From Nocardia brevicatena NBRC 12119 (GTDB lineage Bacteria > Actinomycetota > Actinomycetes > Mycobacteriales > Mycobacteriaceae), in NCBI RefSeq assembly GCF_000308495.1, contig NZ_BAFU01000070.1, positions 1 through 64,000 on the forward strand: a stretch of DNA of 64,000 nt, read 5' to 3'. Position numbers and translations under genes: made by a program. Within the stretch, counting starts at the first letter, position 1; each line of letters begins with the position of its first letter. Shown here piece by piece: positions 53,754-63,134 of the stretch. The notes under the pieces are model-generated. The model was not told where the DNA came from. It saw only the letters and a program-made list of their open reading frames with translations, and did no database searches.

Positions 53754-54203
53754 CGCATCACCGTACGGGATATGCCGCACGGGCACAGCCCGCGACTCGG
53801 TCGCGGATCCGGAAAGCCTTGCCGCACAGCCGATGCAGCGGAAAAGCCCCGACATCCGTCCGACCATCGGCCCACCGATATTCCGCTCCATGCCACTCCG
53901 TCATGCCGTGTCGGGACAACGCACCCCCCGAATTTCGGCATTCGTTATGCCAAGACAGCGACAAGCGCGGCGTTTCGTGTCATGATCGAAATAGTTGTCC
54001 AGATCGGTGGCCGAAGGAGTTGTAGTCGGCCGGGACATCTGCTCGTACCACAACGCTCGGCCCTCGCTCGTCAGCGGTATTTGTGTGGTGCGCCAGGCGA
54101 CATCCACACGAAGCGCAGGTGTGGACCGAGCCGATATAGCAGTCGAGGATTCCCAGACCTAATACACGGCTCGATTCACCCGGATGGAGCGTTAGGGGGG
54201 CTG

Positions 54204-55730
54204 ATGGAGTTCAAGCTCAGCGGAGGACGGTGGGCAGCACGCTGCTTACACTGCCGAATACGTTGTTACGCAGTGGTTCTGGTCGCGGGCACGAGTCCGT
54301 TCGCCTTGCATCTGGTCTTCGGGACGCGGCTGTCGATCCTGCTGACGGTGACCGCCGTGCTCACGGGCACCCTGGTCATGATCGGTATCGGGGTACGCCG
54401 ACACCGACCGGCACATCCCCTGCCCTGGTCCGTGCTCTCGGTCTCGGCCGTCCTGTTCACGGCCGGCATCGTATTACGCGATTCGAACGACACCCCGATC
54501 GATCATGTCCTCATCTGTGTCGGCTACCTCGGTATCGGCCTGGCGGCCCTGTTGTGGCTCCGGCCGCACCGTGAGCGCGCCGATGTGGACACCCTCCTCG
54601 ACTCCGGCCTCATCGGCCTGGGTGCACTCCTCGCGTCCTGGACCTTCCTCATCTCGCCGATCCTGCGCACCCACAGCGATTCGCTTTTGACGGTCACCGC
54701 GGCGATCTGCCCGCTCCTCGACGCCCTGTTGCTGACCCTGATCGCGCATTCGGTCGCCACCACGATCCGTACCGTGCCCGCGCAGCGACTCCTGCACATC
54801 GGACTGTTGACAGTGTTGCTCGGCAACCTCGGCCACAGCCTGGCCGCAGCCGGGACTCCCCTCGCCGACCGGGAGTTGTCGCTGGTTCCCCTGCTGGTGT
54901 CGTTGCTGGCCATGGGAGCCGCCGCCCTGCATCCGACCATGACGATGCTCGGCGAACCGCGCCCGATCCACCCGCATCATTCCCGCCAGCGAGCCAGCCT
55001 CATCGCGGTGGCGCTGATCGTGGCGTCGCTGGTTCCGGTGGTCGGTTCGCGGCTCGGGGTACTGGACCGGGTAGTGGTGTCGTCGCTGCTTGCGCTGCTG
55101 CTCATCGGGGTGCTGGCGCGTAGCGAGCGCGCCATCGTACGCAGCGCCCGCAGTGAACAGCGAGCGCAGTACCAGGCCGACCACGATATGCTGACCGGCC
55201 TGTTGAACCGGTCGGCCCTGCTCGGCACGCCGCACCGCAACCGCGAGCACTGGGACGGCCGGGCACTGTGCCTGCTGTTCATCGACCTGGACGGTTTCAA
55301 GACCATCAACGACAGTTACGGCCACGCCGTCGGCGACGAGCTGATCGCCAATGCCGGAACCCGAATCCGCCGGGCCGTCCGGCACGACGATATCGTCGCC
55401 CGCTACGGCGGTGACGAGTTCGTGGTACTCGCTCCGCTGGAACGGCAGGATGCGGCCGCACTGGCCGAGCGGCTCCTACGTGCGTTCCTGACGCCGTTCC
55501 GGCTCAGCGCGGGTGATATCCCCATCACCGCCAGTATCGGGCTGGCATGCGGCACGCTCCGAAGTCCCGGCACCACCATCTACGACCTGATCCAGAACGC
55601 GGACACGGCCATGTACCGGGCCAAGGAGCGCGGTCTCGGCTATATGTTCCACGACGATATCCGGGGTGCGCGGGGCGCGGACGCGAAGTCGATCCGCCAC
55701 CCCGGGCGGCGCCGCGAAACCGCGGTCTGA
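54204..55730 (+). CDS. Membrane-anchored diguanylate cyclase (GGDEF)
   Basis: ATG 54204 follows a GGGGGG run and gives 508 residues; the frame is open far upstream, but over galK antisense sequence. About nine hydrophobic helices occupy residues 20-310. The GGDEF domain begins QADHDMLTGLLNRSALLG near 330 and carries the active site RYGGDEFVVLAPL near 405 and IDLDGFKTINDSYGHAVGDE. The catalytic motif is intact, so c-di-GMP synthesis is expected. The I-site is not evident, since the upstream RxxD is not in place. The membrane part probably senses an unknown signal. Confidence 0.92.
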   Translation: MEFKLSGGRWAARCLHCRIRCYAVVLVAGTSPFALHLVFGTRLSILLTVTAVLTGTLVMIGIGVRRHRPAHPLPWSVLSVSAVLFTAGIVLRDSNDTPIDHVLICVGYLGIGLAALLWLRPHRERADVDTLLDSGLIGLGALLASWTFLISPILRTHSDSLLTVTAAICPLLDALLLTLIAHSVATTIRTVPAQRLLHIGLLTVLLGNLGHSLAAAGTPLADRELSLVPLLVSLLAMGAAALHPTMTMLGEPRPIHPHHSRQRASLIAVALIVASLVPVVGSRLGVLDRVVVSSLLALLLIGVLARSERAIVRSARSEQRAQYQADHDMLTGLLNRSALLGTPHRNREHWDGRALCLLFIDLDGFKTINDSYGHAVGDELIANAGTRIRRAVRHDDIVARYGGDEFVVLAPLERQDAAALAERLLRAFLTPFRLSAGDIPITASIGLACGTLRSPGTTIYDLIQNADTAMYRAKERGLGYMFHDDIRGARGADAKSIRHPGRRRETAV

Positions 55731-55794
55731 CCCTGCGCAACGTGGGCCACCACCGAGAATCGGCGATAACCGGAGCACAGCCGGACGGGGTGGC

Positions 55795-56544
55795 TCAGTC
55801 GGACAGCTCCTCGAGCAACCGCCTGGCCTGCTCCAACTCGGCCTGTAACTGCTGCACCTTCTCCTGCTGGGCATCGCGTGCCGCCTCCACCACCCCGGCC
55901 ACCACCTCGGCTACCTCCGGGTGCAGAAGTTTGGCGGCCTGCGCCACCGCCCCACTGGAGACCGGCAACCCTCGCACCGTGCGTTTCTTACCGCCGGCCA
56001 CATCGACGGTCCAGGTGCCGTCGGCGCTGCCGCTGAGGGTCACCGTCACCTCCGGCGCCTTCGTTTTCCGGGCACCACCGGCGGTTTTCGCGGGTCTGGC
56101 CGTGGGAGCGGTGGTTTTCGCGGCACCGTTCGTATCCGTGGCGGGGGCCGCCGTGGCGGGCTTCGCGGGCGTGGCGGGCTTCGCGGGCGTGGCGGGCTTC
56201 GCGGGCTGGGGATCGGTGCGCGGCGCGGGCGGCGCTTGGGTCACTGCGGGTTCCTTCCTGGACGAGCTCTGGGGCCCCGCCGCACGGTCACGCGACGGTT
56301 TGGTCAGGGTTACCTCGGTGGGCGAGAAGGAGAGTACATCCTTGGAGCCGGTGGGCCGGACCTGCAGATAATCACCGTCGGCCGGGTCGCCCAGCGCCAC
56401 CACCTTGCCCGACCGACCCTCGTCCACCCCCACCGCGGCGGCGGTGAACCACACCATCGGCGGCCGACCGGCCGAGACCTCGTCGGCGATATGTTGTATC
56501 TCGGTATCGGACAGGGGTTTCGGTTTGGTACGTGGCGACGGCAT
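55795..56544 (-). CDS. Lys/Ala/Pro-rich protein, possibly DUF6319-like
   Basis: ATG 56544 gives 249 residues. Residues 1-80 (LSDTEIQHIADEVSAGRPPM, VWFTAAAVGVDEGRSGKVVA) form a small folded domain known from Nocardia proteins of unknown function. Residues 85-165 are low complexity with AKPATPAKPATPAKPAT. The C-terminal 80 residues hold a beta piece (VTVTLSGSADGTWTVDVAGG) and a final coiled coil (AQQEKVQQLQAELEQARRLL). Charge and repeats suggest nucleic-acid or nucleoid binding, but that is inference. It is divergent from the KstR-box-bearing ligase gene. Confidence 0.65.
   Translation of the reverse strand: MPSPRTKPKPLSDTEIQHIADEVSAGRPPMVWFTAAAVGVDEGRSGKVVALGDPADGDYLQVRPTGSKDVLSFSPTEVTLTKPSRDRAAGPQSSSRKEPAVTQAPPAPRTDPQPAKPATPAKPATPAKPATAAPATDTNGAAKTTAPTARPAKTAGGARKTKAPEVTVTLSGSADGTWTVDVAGGKKRTVRGLPVSSGAVAQAAKLLHPEVAEVVAGVVEAARDAQQEKVQQLQAELEQARRLLEELSD
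56155..56210. repeat. 18-bp tandem repeat inside a coding sequence
   Basis: About three copies of an 18-nt unit (GGCGGGCTTCGCGGGCGT) encode repeated AKPATP hexapeptides in the protein at 55795. The copies are nearly identical at DNA level, so the copy number probably varies between strains. Confidence 0.7.
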
Positions 56545-56658
56545 GGTGGCACTCCGAGCAATTCTCGCTGTTCTCCAATATCTGCGTGCACAGATGATGC
56601 CGCACCGCACCGACAAGTTCGCACCTGGGCCGACAAGTGCCCCCGATACGGCGAAAAA

Positions 56659-56672
56659 TGTAACGTGTTCTA
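56659..56672. promoter_or_regulatory. KstR-type box upstream of an AMP-dependent ligase
   Basis: TGTAACGTGTTCTA fits the KstR consensus TnnAACnnGTTnnA at every fixed position. It ends 42 nt before the ATG of the ligase at 56715, in the divergent space with 56544. KstR represses cholesterol/steroid catabolic genes in mycobacteria and rhodococci. No kstR gene is in this window. Confidence 0.65.
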
Positions 56673-56714
56673 ATTCAATTCTGGTGGCCGAGCAACACAG
56701 GTAGGACAGATGCG

Positions 56715-58346
56715 ATGAGCGATACCGGTGGAACAACCGCCGCACCCTCTCCGGCCGATCTCACCGGCCCGGGCGGCCCGTTCGAAACGGTGACCGAGAA
56801 CGTCCTGGGCGTCGCCCTACCGGTGCTTCGACACCGGTACCGGACACTCGGGGAGGTCCTCGACGCATCGACCCGCTGGGGCGACCGCGAATACCTGGTC
56901 ACCGACCGGCAACGGATCTCGTTCACCGAACACGCCGCCGCCTCGGCCGCCCTGGCCCAGGCCCTGCGCGAGCGTTTCGGCGTGGGCAAGGGTGACCGTG
57001 TCGGCATCCTCGCCGCCAACACGCCGGAATGGGTGCAGGCCTTCTGGGCGGCCCAGCGGCTCGGAGCCATCGCCGTGGGCTACAACGCATGGTGGGCCGC
57101 GCCCGAGGTCGAGTACGGCATCGGACACACCCGGCCCACCGTCGTGATCGCCGACGAGAAACGGGCCCAACCGCTTTCCGACCGCCTCGACCCGCCCGTC
57201 CTCACCATGGAGCGGGATATCCCCGCGCTCCTCGCCGAATTCCGGGGCGCCACACCGGAAACGGCACCGGTGGACGAGGACGATCCGGCGGTGATCCTCT
57301 ACACCAGCGGCACCACCGGCCGCCCCAAGGGCGTCACCCATTCACACCGCAACCTCATCGCGGTCACCGACTACCACCGATACAACGATGCGCTATCCGC
57401 GGCCCGCACCGGCACGCCCGACACGTCCCGACGGTTCCTGCTGACCTCCCCGCTGTTCCACATCGCGAGCCTGCACAATCTGGTGGTGGCCCGGCTGGTC
57501 ACCGGCGATACGGCCGTGATCCATCAGGGGTCGTTCGACGCGGACCGGGTCCTGCGACTGATGGAACGCGAGCGGATCACCAACTGGGGCGCCATGCCCA
57601 CCATGGCCGTCCGCCTGCTCGAACAGGACCTCACCCGCTACGACCTGTCGGCGCTGCGCGCCCTGTCACTCAATTCCGCCCCGTCCTCGGCGCTGCTGCA
57701 ACAGCGGTTGCGTGAGCGACTGCCGGTGGCCCGCACCGCCCTGGTGACCAGCTACGGGCTCACCGAATGCGCGACCGCGGCGACCTTGGCGACCCCCGCG
57801 GAGCTGGCCGAGTTCCCCGATACCGTCGGACGCCCCGTGTTCGGGGGCGAGGTGCGGATCTGCGATGCGTCCGGCGCGGTACTGCCCGAGGGCCGGGAAG
57901 GCGAGATCCAGGTGCGCAGCCCTTACGTCATGCTGGGGTACTGGGCGGACGGGGAGGCGACCGCCGCGGCGATAACCCCGGACCGCTGGCTGCGCACCGG
58001 CGATATCGGGATCCTCGAGGAGGGCAGGCTCCGGCTGTCCGGGCGTCGTTCGGATCTCATCCTGCGGGGCGGGGAGAACGTCTACCCCACCGAGATCGAA
58101 CAGTGCCTGGAAGAGCATCCGGCGGTCGCCGAATGCGCGGTGATCGGTATACCGGATGCCGATCTGGGCCAAGCGGTGGCCGTGGTGGTGGTCGCGGACA
58201 CCTCGGACACCACCGAGCACGAACTCCGTGAATTCCTCACCGAGCGGCTCGCCTACTACAAGGTGCCGTCGGTCTGGCGGTTGACCACCACACCACTGCC
58301 GCGCAACGCGACGGGCAAGGTGATCCGCACCGGTCTCACGGTGTGA
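56715..58346 (+). CDS. AMP-dependent acyl-CoA ligase (FadD-like) under a KstR-type box
   Basis: The 543-residue protein starts at ATG 56715. [20 protein letters not shown] is the P-loop near residue 195, [18 protein letters not shown] near 345, [20 protein letters not shown] near 425, and [16 protein letters not shown] at the end. It belongs to a different subfamily from the tandem pair at 46-50 kb. The KstR box suggests that it activates a steroid side-chain or ring-degradation intermediate (inference). The downstream oxygenase operon has the same kind of box. Confidence 0.9.
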   Translation: MSDTGGTTAAPSPADLTGPGGPFETVTENVLGVALPVLRHRYRTLGEVLDASTRWGDREYLVTDRQRISFTEHAAASAALAQALRERFGVGKGDRVGILAANTPEWVQAFWAAQRLGAIAVGYNAWWAAPEVEYGIGHTRPTVVIADEKRAQPLSDRLDPPVLTMERDIPALLAEFRGATPETAPVDEDDPAVILYTSGTTGRPKGVTHSHRNLIAVTDYHRYNDALSAARTGTPDTSRRFLLTSPLFHIASLHNLVVARLVTGDTAVIHQGSFDADRVLRLMERERITNWGAMPTMAVRLLEQDLTRYDLSALRALSLNSAPSSALLQQRLRERLPVARTALVTSYGLTECATAATLATPAELAEFPDTVGRPVFGGEVRICDASGAVLPEGREGEIQVRSPYVMLGYWADGEATAAAITPDRWLRTGDIGILEEGRLRLSGRRSDLILRGGENVYPTEIEQCLEEHPAVAECAVIGIPDADLGQAVAVVVVADTSDTTEHELREFLTERLAYYKVPSVWRLTTTPLPRNATGKVIRTGLTV

Positions 58347-58585
58347 AATCGACTGTCGCCGAACCCGCTACAGCAGGGTGAGCAGGAACTGCAGGACCTT
58401 CTGCGCTGTGCCCACTACGAGGTCGACGGTGTACACGACTACGCCAGTGCCCACTGTGGGCCCCCGATCTCGAATATGCTGTGTCCCTGCCGGGACGGTT
58501 CCGGTGAATCAGTGTCGCAGAACTGATCGGCATTGTGCGACACCGGTTCCGCGGAGCCGCGGACCCCGCGGCGGTAACCGTGGAT

Positions 58586-58599
58586 TAGAACGCGTTCTA
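58586..58599. promoter_or_regulatory. KstR-type box before the NTF2-like/diiron oxygenase operon
   Basis: TAGAACGCGTTCTA is a perfect 14-bp palindrome and matches TnnAACnnGTTnnA exactly. It lies 43 nt before the preferred GTG at 58643, overlapping the expected promoter. The rest of 58347-58642 is non-coding as far as I can see. Confidence 0.75.
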
Positions 58600-58642
58600 C
58601 CATTGGCGCGACAGCCCATCGGCATCGATGAAGGGAGCCGTC

Positions 58643-59242
58643 GTGCCGCCCGAACCGACCGCCGCGGACCTGCTCGCCGTCGTAGCGGCCTCACCGCGAG
58701 CGGTGGCCGCGCACGATCGGCCCGCCTGGGTGGGCCTGTTCGCCGAGGGCGCCGTGGTCAACGATCCGGTGGGGTCGACTCCGCATATCGGCCGGGTGGC
58801 GATCGAACGCTTCTACGACACCTTCATCGCCCCCAACACCATCACGTTCGATATCACCCACGATTTCGCCGGACCGGCAACGATCCTGCGTGATCTCACC
58901 ATTCGGATCACCATGCCCACCGGAGCGACGGTGCACGTTCCGATGCATCTGCGCTACGAACTGGTCGAGGTGGCCGGCGAGCTGCGTATCGAGACGATCC
59001 GGGTCCACACCGAGACCGTGCCGCGCCGAGCAACGGGCACCGCGGTGCCCACGGCTCCGGGACGGCCACCAGATCCACCGCGCCCGGGATCGTTCACGAG
59101 AGCCTCGCACCCCGACCAGGACGGAGATCCCCACGCACCATCGCCGCTCCACGAGGGGACAGCTCCATGGTATTTACTGAAACTCAAAGTATCGGTAACT
59201 TGGAGTAGAGAGCTACCCACACGCACGAGGAGGCATCGATGA
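58643..59242 (+). CDS. NTF2-like (SnoaL/ketosteroid-isomerase type) protein
   Basis: GTG 58643 is chosen because AAGGGAG lies 5 nt upstream; ATG 58628 is within that ribosome site. The product has 199 residues. AAHDRPAWVGLFAEGAVVND followed by IERFYDTFIAPNTITFDITH is the cone-shaped NTF2 fold with the catalytic-pocket Asp position. The C-terminal 60 residues are Pro/Arg-rich and unlike the family. The fold serves isomerases, hydratases and cyclases. Together with the KstR box a steroid or polycyclic substrate is plausible. It overlaps the next gene by ATGA. Confidence 0.75.
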   Translation: MPPEPTAADLLAVVAASPRAVAAHDRPAWVGLFAEGAVVNDPVGSTPHIGRVAIERFYDTFIAPNTITFDITHDFAGPATILRDLTIRITMPTGATVHVPMHLRYELVEVAGELRIETIRVHTETVPRRATGTAVPTAPGRPPDPPRPGSFTRASHPDQDGDPHAPSPLHEGTAPWYLLKLKVSVTWSRELPTRTRRHR

Positions 59243-60246
59243 CGCCGTCGACTCTGCCGCTGACCGATCGGTTTTTCGACGAGCGGTACCGGGAGATACT
59301 GCAGACCCTGTCGGAGGGCTCGGTGCACCGGCGCTTCGATCCCTACCTCGATATCGACTGGGACTCACCCGAACTCGCCCTCGATCCCGATGATCCGCGC
59401 TGGGTCCTCTCCCCCGAGTTCGACCCGCTCGGCGCCACCCGCTGGTACCGGGAGCTACCACTTGACCGCCGGATCGAGATCGGGAAATGGCGGATCGCCA
59501 ATGCCGTCAAGGTCGGCGCGGCCTTCGAGACCATCCTGATCCGCGGCATGATGCAGTACATCGCGAAACTCCCCAACGGTTCCGCGGAGTTCCGCTACTG
59601 CCTGCACGAGATGACCGAAGAGTGCAACCACATCCAGATGTTCCAGGAACTGGTCAACCGCATCGGGGTGGACGTACCGGGGATGCGGCCGATCTTCAAG
59701 GCGCTGTCACCGTTCATCGGGGTCGCGGGCGGCTTCGCACCGGCGATCCTGTTCATCGGCATCCTCGGCGGCGAGGAGCCGATCGACCACTACCAGAAGG
59801 CGGTCATCCGCAACGGGGCGAAACTCCCGCCGATGGTGGTACGCACCATGGAGATCCACATCGCCGAGGAAGCACGCCATATCTCGTTCGCGGCCGAATT
59901 CCTCCGAGCCCATATCGCCACGATGAGCCCGGCGGGCACCGCGCTGTGCGGTGTGGCCTTCCCGCTGACCATGCGGTGGCTGGCCGGCGAGATCATGGCG
60001 CCGCCGCGGTCGTTCGCCCGGCAGTTCGATATTCCCCGCGAGGTGCTCGAGGAAGCCTTCTGGAATGGCGAGCACTCCCGCAAAATCCTATCCGGCTACT
60101 TCGGCGATATGCGCGCCCTCGCCGAAGAACTCGGGTTGATGAACCCGGTCACTCGCACGCTGTGGCGGCTTCTGCGGATCGACGGCGACCGTTCCCGGTA
60201 TCGCAGCGAACCCGAGCGGCGAGCCCGACGAGCAGGCGTGGCCTGA
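59239..60246 (+). CDS. AurF-type diiron oxygenase
   Basis: The 335-residue protein starts at ATG 59239 with GAGGAGG 6 nt upstream. The diiron ligands are seen as AFETILIRGMMQYIAK (first Glu), HEMTEECNHIQMFQEL (E-x-x-H) and EIHIAEEARHISFAAEF (E-x-x-x-R-H with the second E-x-x-H). This pattern is that of AurF/CmlI-like N-oxygenases and related DUF3066 proteins. Arylamine oxidation is known for AurF; here a steroid-regulon substrate is more likely because of the upstream KstR box (inference). It is coupled to the NTF2-like gene. Confidence 0.87.
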   Translation: MTPSTLPLTDRFFDERYREILQTLSEGSVHRRFDPYLDIDWDSPELALDPDDPRWVLSPEFDPLGATRWYRELPLDRRIEIGKWRIANAVKVGAAFETILIRGMMQYIAKLPNGSAEFRYCLHEMTEECNHIQMFQELVNRIGVDVPGMRPIFKALSPFIGVAGGFAPAILFIGILGGEEPIDHYQKAVIRNGAKLPPMVVRTMEIHIAEEARHISFAAEFLRAHIATMSPAGTALCGVAFPLTMRWLAGEIMAPPRSFARQFDIPREVLEEAFWNGEHSRKILSGYFGDMRALAEELGLMNPVTRTLWRLLRIDGDRSRYRSEPERRARRAGVA

Positions 60247-60289
60247 GCGGGCGGCGCGGCCGACCGGACGCCCGGACCCGGCCGGCCGC

Positions 60290-60719
60290 GCGTTTCCCAA
60301 GCGCTCGAAGAGGACTGTGTCTCTCGGGCCATGCGGGCATCGGCACCGATCACGGCCACGCCGAACGGCCGGCCGTCCATACACTCGCGCAACGTCACCT
60401 CCACCCCGTCCGGGTCGGCCGTGACCTGGCAGGCGACGAGATCGAAACCGTCCTCGCGCAGGGCCGCCTCACCCCGGGCGATGGCGGCGGTGGGCATCTC
60501 CTCGGTGCGGCCCGGATATCGGTCGAAGTCGACCGCGCTCGGTACGGCCTCCGCCTGCTTCGTCTGCCGGACACCGATCGGACCGGTGTAGTCTATTCCT
60601 CCGCACCGGGCAGCGTGACCGCCGCTGTGTTCGGGCTGTGGCATGCTCGCCGTGATGGTTCCGAGACCTGTACGGCACGAAACGGTATCGCCACCACTGA
60701 GCCGATCATCCGATGACAT
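60290..60719 (-). CDS. Doubtful gene or relic of unknown function
   Basis: The reverse frame from 60719 encodes EEMPTAAIARGEAALREDGF followed by DLVACQVTADPDGVEVTLRE and FGVAVIGADARM, which looks like real protein with high third-position GC. It then runs on into Arg/Pro-rich sequence antisense to the diiron gene, so the true end was probably lost by frameshift near 60300. No family is recognised. From 60720 to 61102 the sequence is less GC-rich and has no supported gene on either strand. Confidence 0.35.
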
Positions 60720-61102
60720 CGTCGATCACACTGACAAGGAAACCGGCGACCGAGGTTTTTCCGAGCAAGCCCCCTATTCTCAATGTGGCATAAGGTAATA
60801 ACCTCCCACCGGACACGATGCCCGGGCGGATGCAAGGACATTTGCAAAACCATTCAAGCGGAACCTCTGATACCAATTCCATTGCGGCGCAGGAAATTCT
60901 CCATTGCTCTCGGACCACTCGACATAGCGGTTAGACTGGGTCCAGATTGGTACCGAGTGGATTCGGCGTAGGCCGTCACCACGTTGCTCGGTCGCGGGGA
61001 ATTTCGGCGTGGCAGCGTCTCGGTTTTTCGGGACGGCGTATTCGCGGCAGCGGGACGGCACCACGCCACCGCCCGGTGACTGACCACTGTTGAGGAGCGA
61101 GG

Positions 61103-61258
61103 ATGTCCGAGAACACCGGCCCCGAGGAAACAGAAGCCGAACAGATTCCTGTCGTCTGGCCGGAGCCCAGTCGGTTGGACTCCTGGTGGCGTCGCATCAT
61201 GACCGGCCCGGATTCCGGCACCGAATACAGCCGGCCCGCTCAGGTGCCACCCGGCTGA
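61103..61258 (+). CDS. Small 51-residue hypothetical protein
   Basis: ATG 61103 is preceded by GAGGAGCGAGG, a very good ribosome site, and gives 51 codons to TGA. The protein (MSENTGPEETEAEQIPVVWP, then EPSRLDSWWRRIMTGPDSGT) is acidic at the start and has two Trp. It has no membrane segment and no known family. A strong hairpin follows 29 nt later. Confidence 0.5.
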   Translation: MSENTGPEETEAEQIPVVWPEPSRLDSWWRRIMTGPDSGTEYSRPAQVPPG

Positions 61259-61286
61259 CGCGGCTCGGATACCGCCCGTACCCGCT

Positions 61287-61342
61287 CGGCCGACGCCTCG
61301 GTGATGCCCACGATGCCGTGGGCATCACCGAGGCGTCGGCCG
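61287..61342. terminator. Perfect 26-bp hairpin overlapping a stop codon
   Basis: Positions 61287-61312 and 61317-61342 are exact inverted copies with a 4-nt loop. The right arm contains the last codons and the stop of the leftward gene at 61325, and the structure also closes the rightward small gene. It is therefore a shared bidirectional terminator of unusual length. Confidence 0.85.
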
Positions 61343-61708
61343 AACCAGCGGGATCTCTCGTGTGGTGCGCTTCTGATAATCGCCGTACACCGGATAGTCG
61401 GCGGTGATACACGGCCACAGCACGGCGCGTTCCTCCGTGGACAGCACCCGCCTCGCCATGGGCTGCCACGGTCCGTCCCGGAAGGAGACCTCCGCCCCGG
61501 GGTTGTCGCGGATATTCCAGAACCAGGCCGGATGCATCGGATCGCCGCCGCGGGAAGCGACCAGGATGCACTCCCCCACACACGATGGAGCGGTCGGCAT
61601 GACCGCGTGCCGGCGTCCCGACTTGCGGCCGATGGTGACGAGCTCCAGGGAGGGCATCCCGTAGAAGTCGGCGCCCAGACGACCGCGACCGATCCGCCAC
61701 AACGGCAT
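61325..61708 (-). CDS. Ddn-like F420-dependent nitroreductase family protein (DUF385)
   Basis: ATG 61708 gives 127 residues; an in-frame stop lies 4 codons upstream. The family pattern LELVTIGRKSGRRHAVMPTA is followed by ILVASRGGDPMHPAWFWNIR, GPWQPMARRVLSTEERAVLW and YPVYGDYQKRTTREIPLV. Members bind deazaflavin F420 in a split beta-barrel and reduce quinones or nitro compounds. The N-terminal amphipathic extension typical of membrane-bound Ddn is short. The stop lies inside the terminator hairpin. Confidence 0.85.
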   Translation of the reverse strand: MPLWRIGRGRLGADFYGMPSLELVTIGRKSGRRHAVMPTAPSCVGECILVASRGGDPMHPAWFWNIRDNPGAEVSFRDGPWQPMARRVLSTEERAVLWPCITADYPVYGDYQKRTTREIPLVRPTPR

Positions 61709-61987
61709 TGGTGGCCTTCAGCGTGAAATTCGATGGCATATGGCTTTTCGCCCTCCGGTGCGCGTCGATCACCGAAGCCGACCACTCCGTTACCCGGCCG
61801 GCAGCCGAGTGGACACGGCCGGAGCTGGGCGCATGATTGCCGTGTAATGCGGGAGAATTATTGGATAGCCCAAGGAATACGAATTGTCTTCGACGAGCCG
61901 TCTTTGCTCTCACTATTGCGTGTTCACGACGGCGTTCGCCCGGACCGGAACCGCTCACGCTGACTCGTAGCGGGGCCGGAAACAATG

Positions 61988-62022
61988 AAGCGGCCCCGGA
62001 GAGGATGTCTCCGGGGCCGCTT
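61988..62022. terminator. Terminator of the initiator tRNA gene
   Basis: A 15-bp perfect stem (61988-62002 with 62008-62022) and 5-nt loop, located 5 nt past the tRNA 3' end, with TTTT on the forward side. The stretch 61709-61987 has no recognisable gene. Confidence 0.85.
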
Positions 62023-62026
62023 TTAG

Positions 62027-62100
62027 TAGCGGGGACAGGATTCGAACCTGCGACCTCTGGGTTATGAGCCCAGCGAGCTACCGAGCTGCTCCACCCCGCG
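62027..62100 (-). tRNA. Initiator tRNA-fMet (anticodon CAU)
   Basis: The reverse strand reads CGCGGGG acceptor, D arm with AGCTCGGTAGCT, anticodon arm CTGGG CTCATAA CCCAG, T arm GCAGG TTCGAAT CCTGT, acceptor CCCCGCT and A73. The first base pair is mismatched (C1 with U72), and three G-C pairs stack on the anticodon loop; both mark the initiator. CCA is not encoded. It is 74 nt long. Confidence 0.97.
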
Positions 62101-62347
62101 TCGGTGAACACAACATTACACACGGGTTCACGTCGATGGCAAATCTCCTGGTCACGACGCCTCTCGGCATCTTCCGCGAGGGTCGGTCGCCACCACGCCG
62201 CCGGCCATGAGCGATCGAGAGGCGATCACCCGGCGCGGCGCGCGACCCGAACACCGTCCAGGGCCGGGCCCGCCGGTGCACACCGGAGGCGCCCTCGGGC
62301 GAAGCGGGTGTTCGCCGATGTATTGCCGGAGTTCTGCGACGGAACTT

Positions 62348-62363
62348 TGTGACCCGAGTCACT
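62348..62363. promoter_or_regulatory. CRP/GlxR-type binding site in the rpf upstream region
   Basis: TGTGACCCGAGTCACT matches the TGTGA-N6-TCACA consensus in 9 of 10 fixed positions. It lies 314 nt before the rpf start, in a 576-nt non-coding region (62101-62676) that also contains further palindromes at 62369-62381 and 62374-62390. CRP regulates rpfA in M. tuberculosis, so control of this rpf by cAMP receptor protein is plausible. Confidence 0.6.
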
Positions 62364-62373
62364 ATTTCGGTGT

Positions 62374-62390
62374 GACACCGAACATATAAC
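62374..62390. promoter_or_regulatory. AT-rich palindrome near the rpf promoter
   Basis: ATATAAC and GTTATAT flank a 3-nt centre. The element is unusually AT-rich for this genome and could be a -10 region or an operator. It is 11 nt from the CRP-type site. Confidence 0.4.
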
Positions 62391-62442
62391 GGTGTTATAT
62401 ACAGTCGTATTGGGTAAGCAAAAAACGATAACAACCTGCTAG

Positions 62443-63012
<570 letters not shown>

Positions 63013-63068
63013 CCCCGGCCGGCGCGCGGACGACCGACGCCCGCTGACCGCCGGACCGATCACACAGC

Positions 63069-63118
63069 GAACGACAGTGGCGCTGCCATCCGATCGGATG
63101 GCAGCGCCACTGTCGTTC
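63069..63118. terminator. 50-nt perfect palindrome between convergent genes
   Basis: The whole stretch is its own reverse complement (centre at CGATCG). It lies 57 nt after rpf and 17 nt after the end of the leftward UPF0182 gene, so it can terminate both. With practically no loop it could also extrude as a cruciform. Confidence 0.85.
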
Positions 63119-63134
63119 ATAGCGCCGGCGTAAC

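Noticed and set aside
53220-54203. Upstream extension of the GGDEF frame
   Set aside because: It runs antisense through galK and is Arg/Gly-rich without domains. The membrane region begins after ATG 54204.
58370-58500. Short hydrophobic reverse frame ending QKVLQFLLTLL
   Set aside because: There is no convincing start or ribosome site, and it is under 45 codons.
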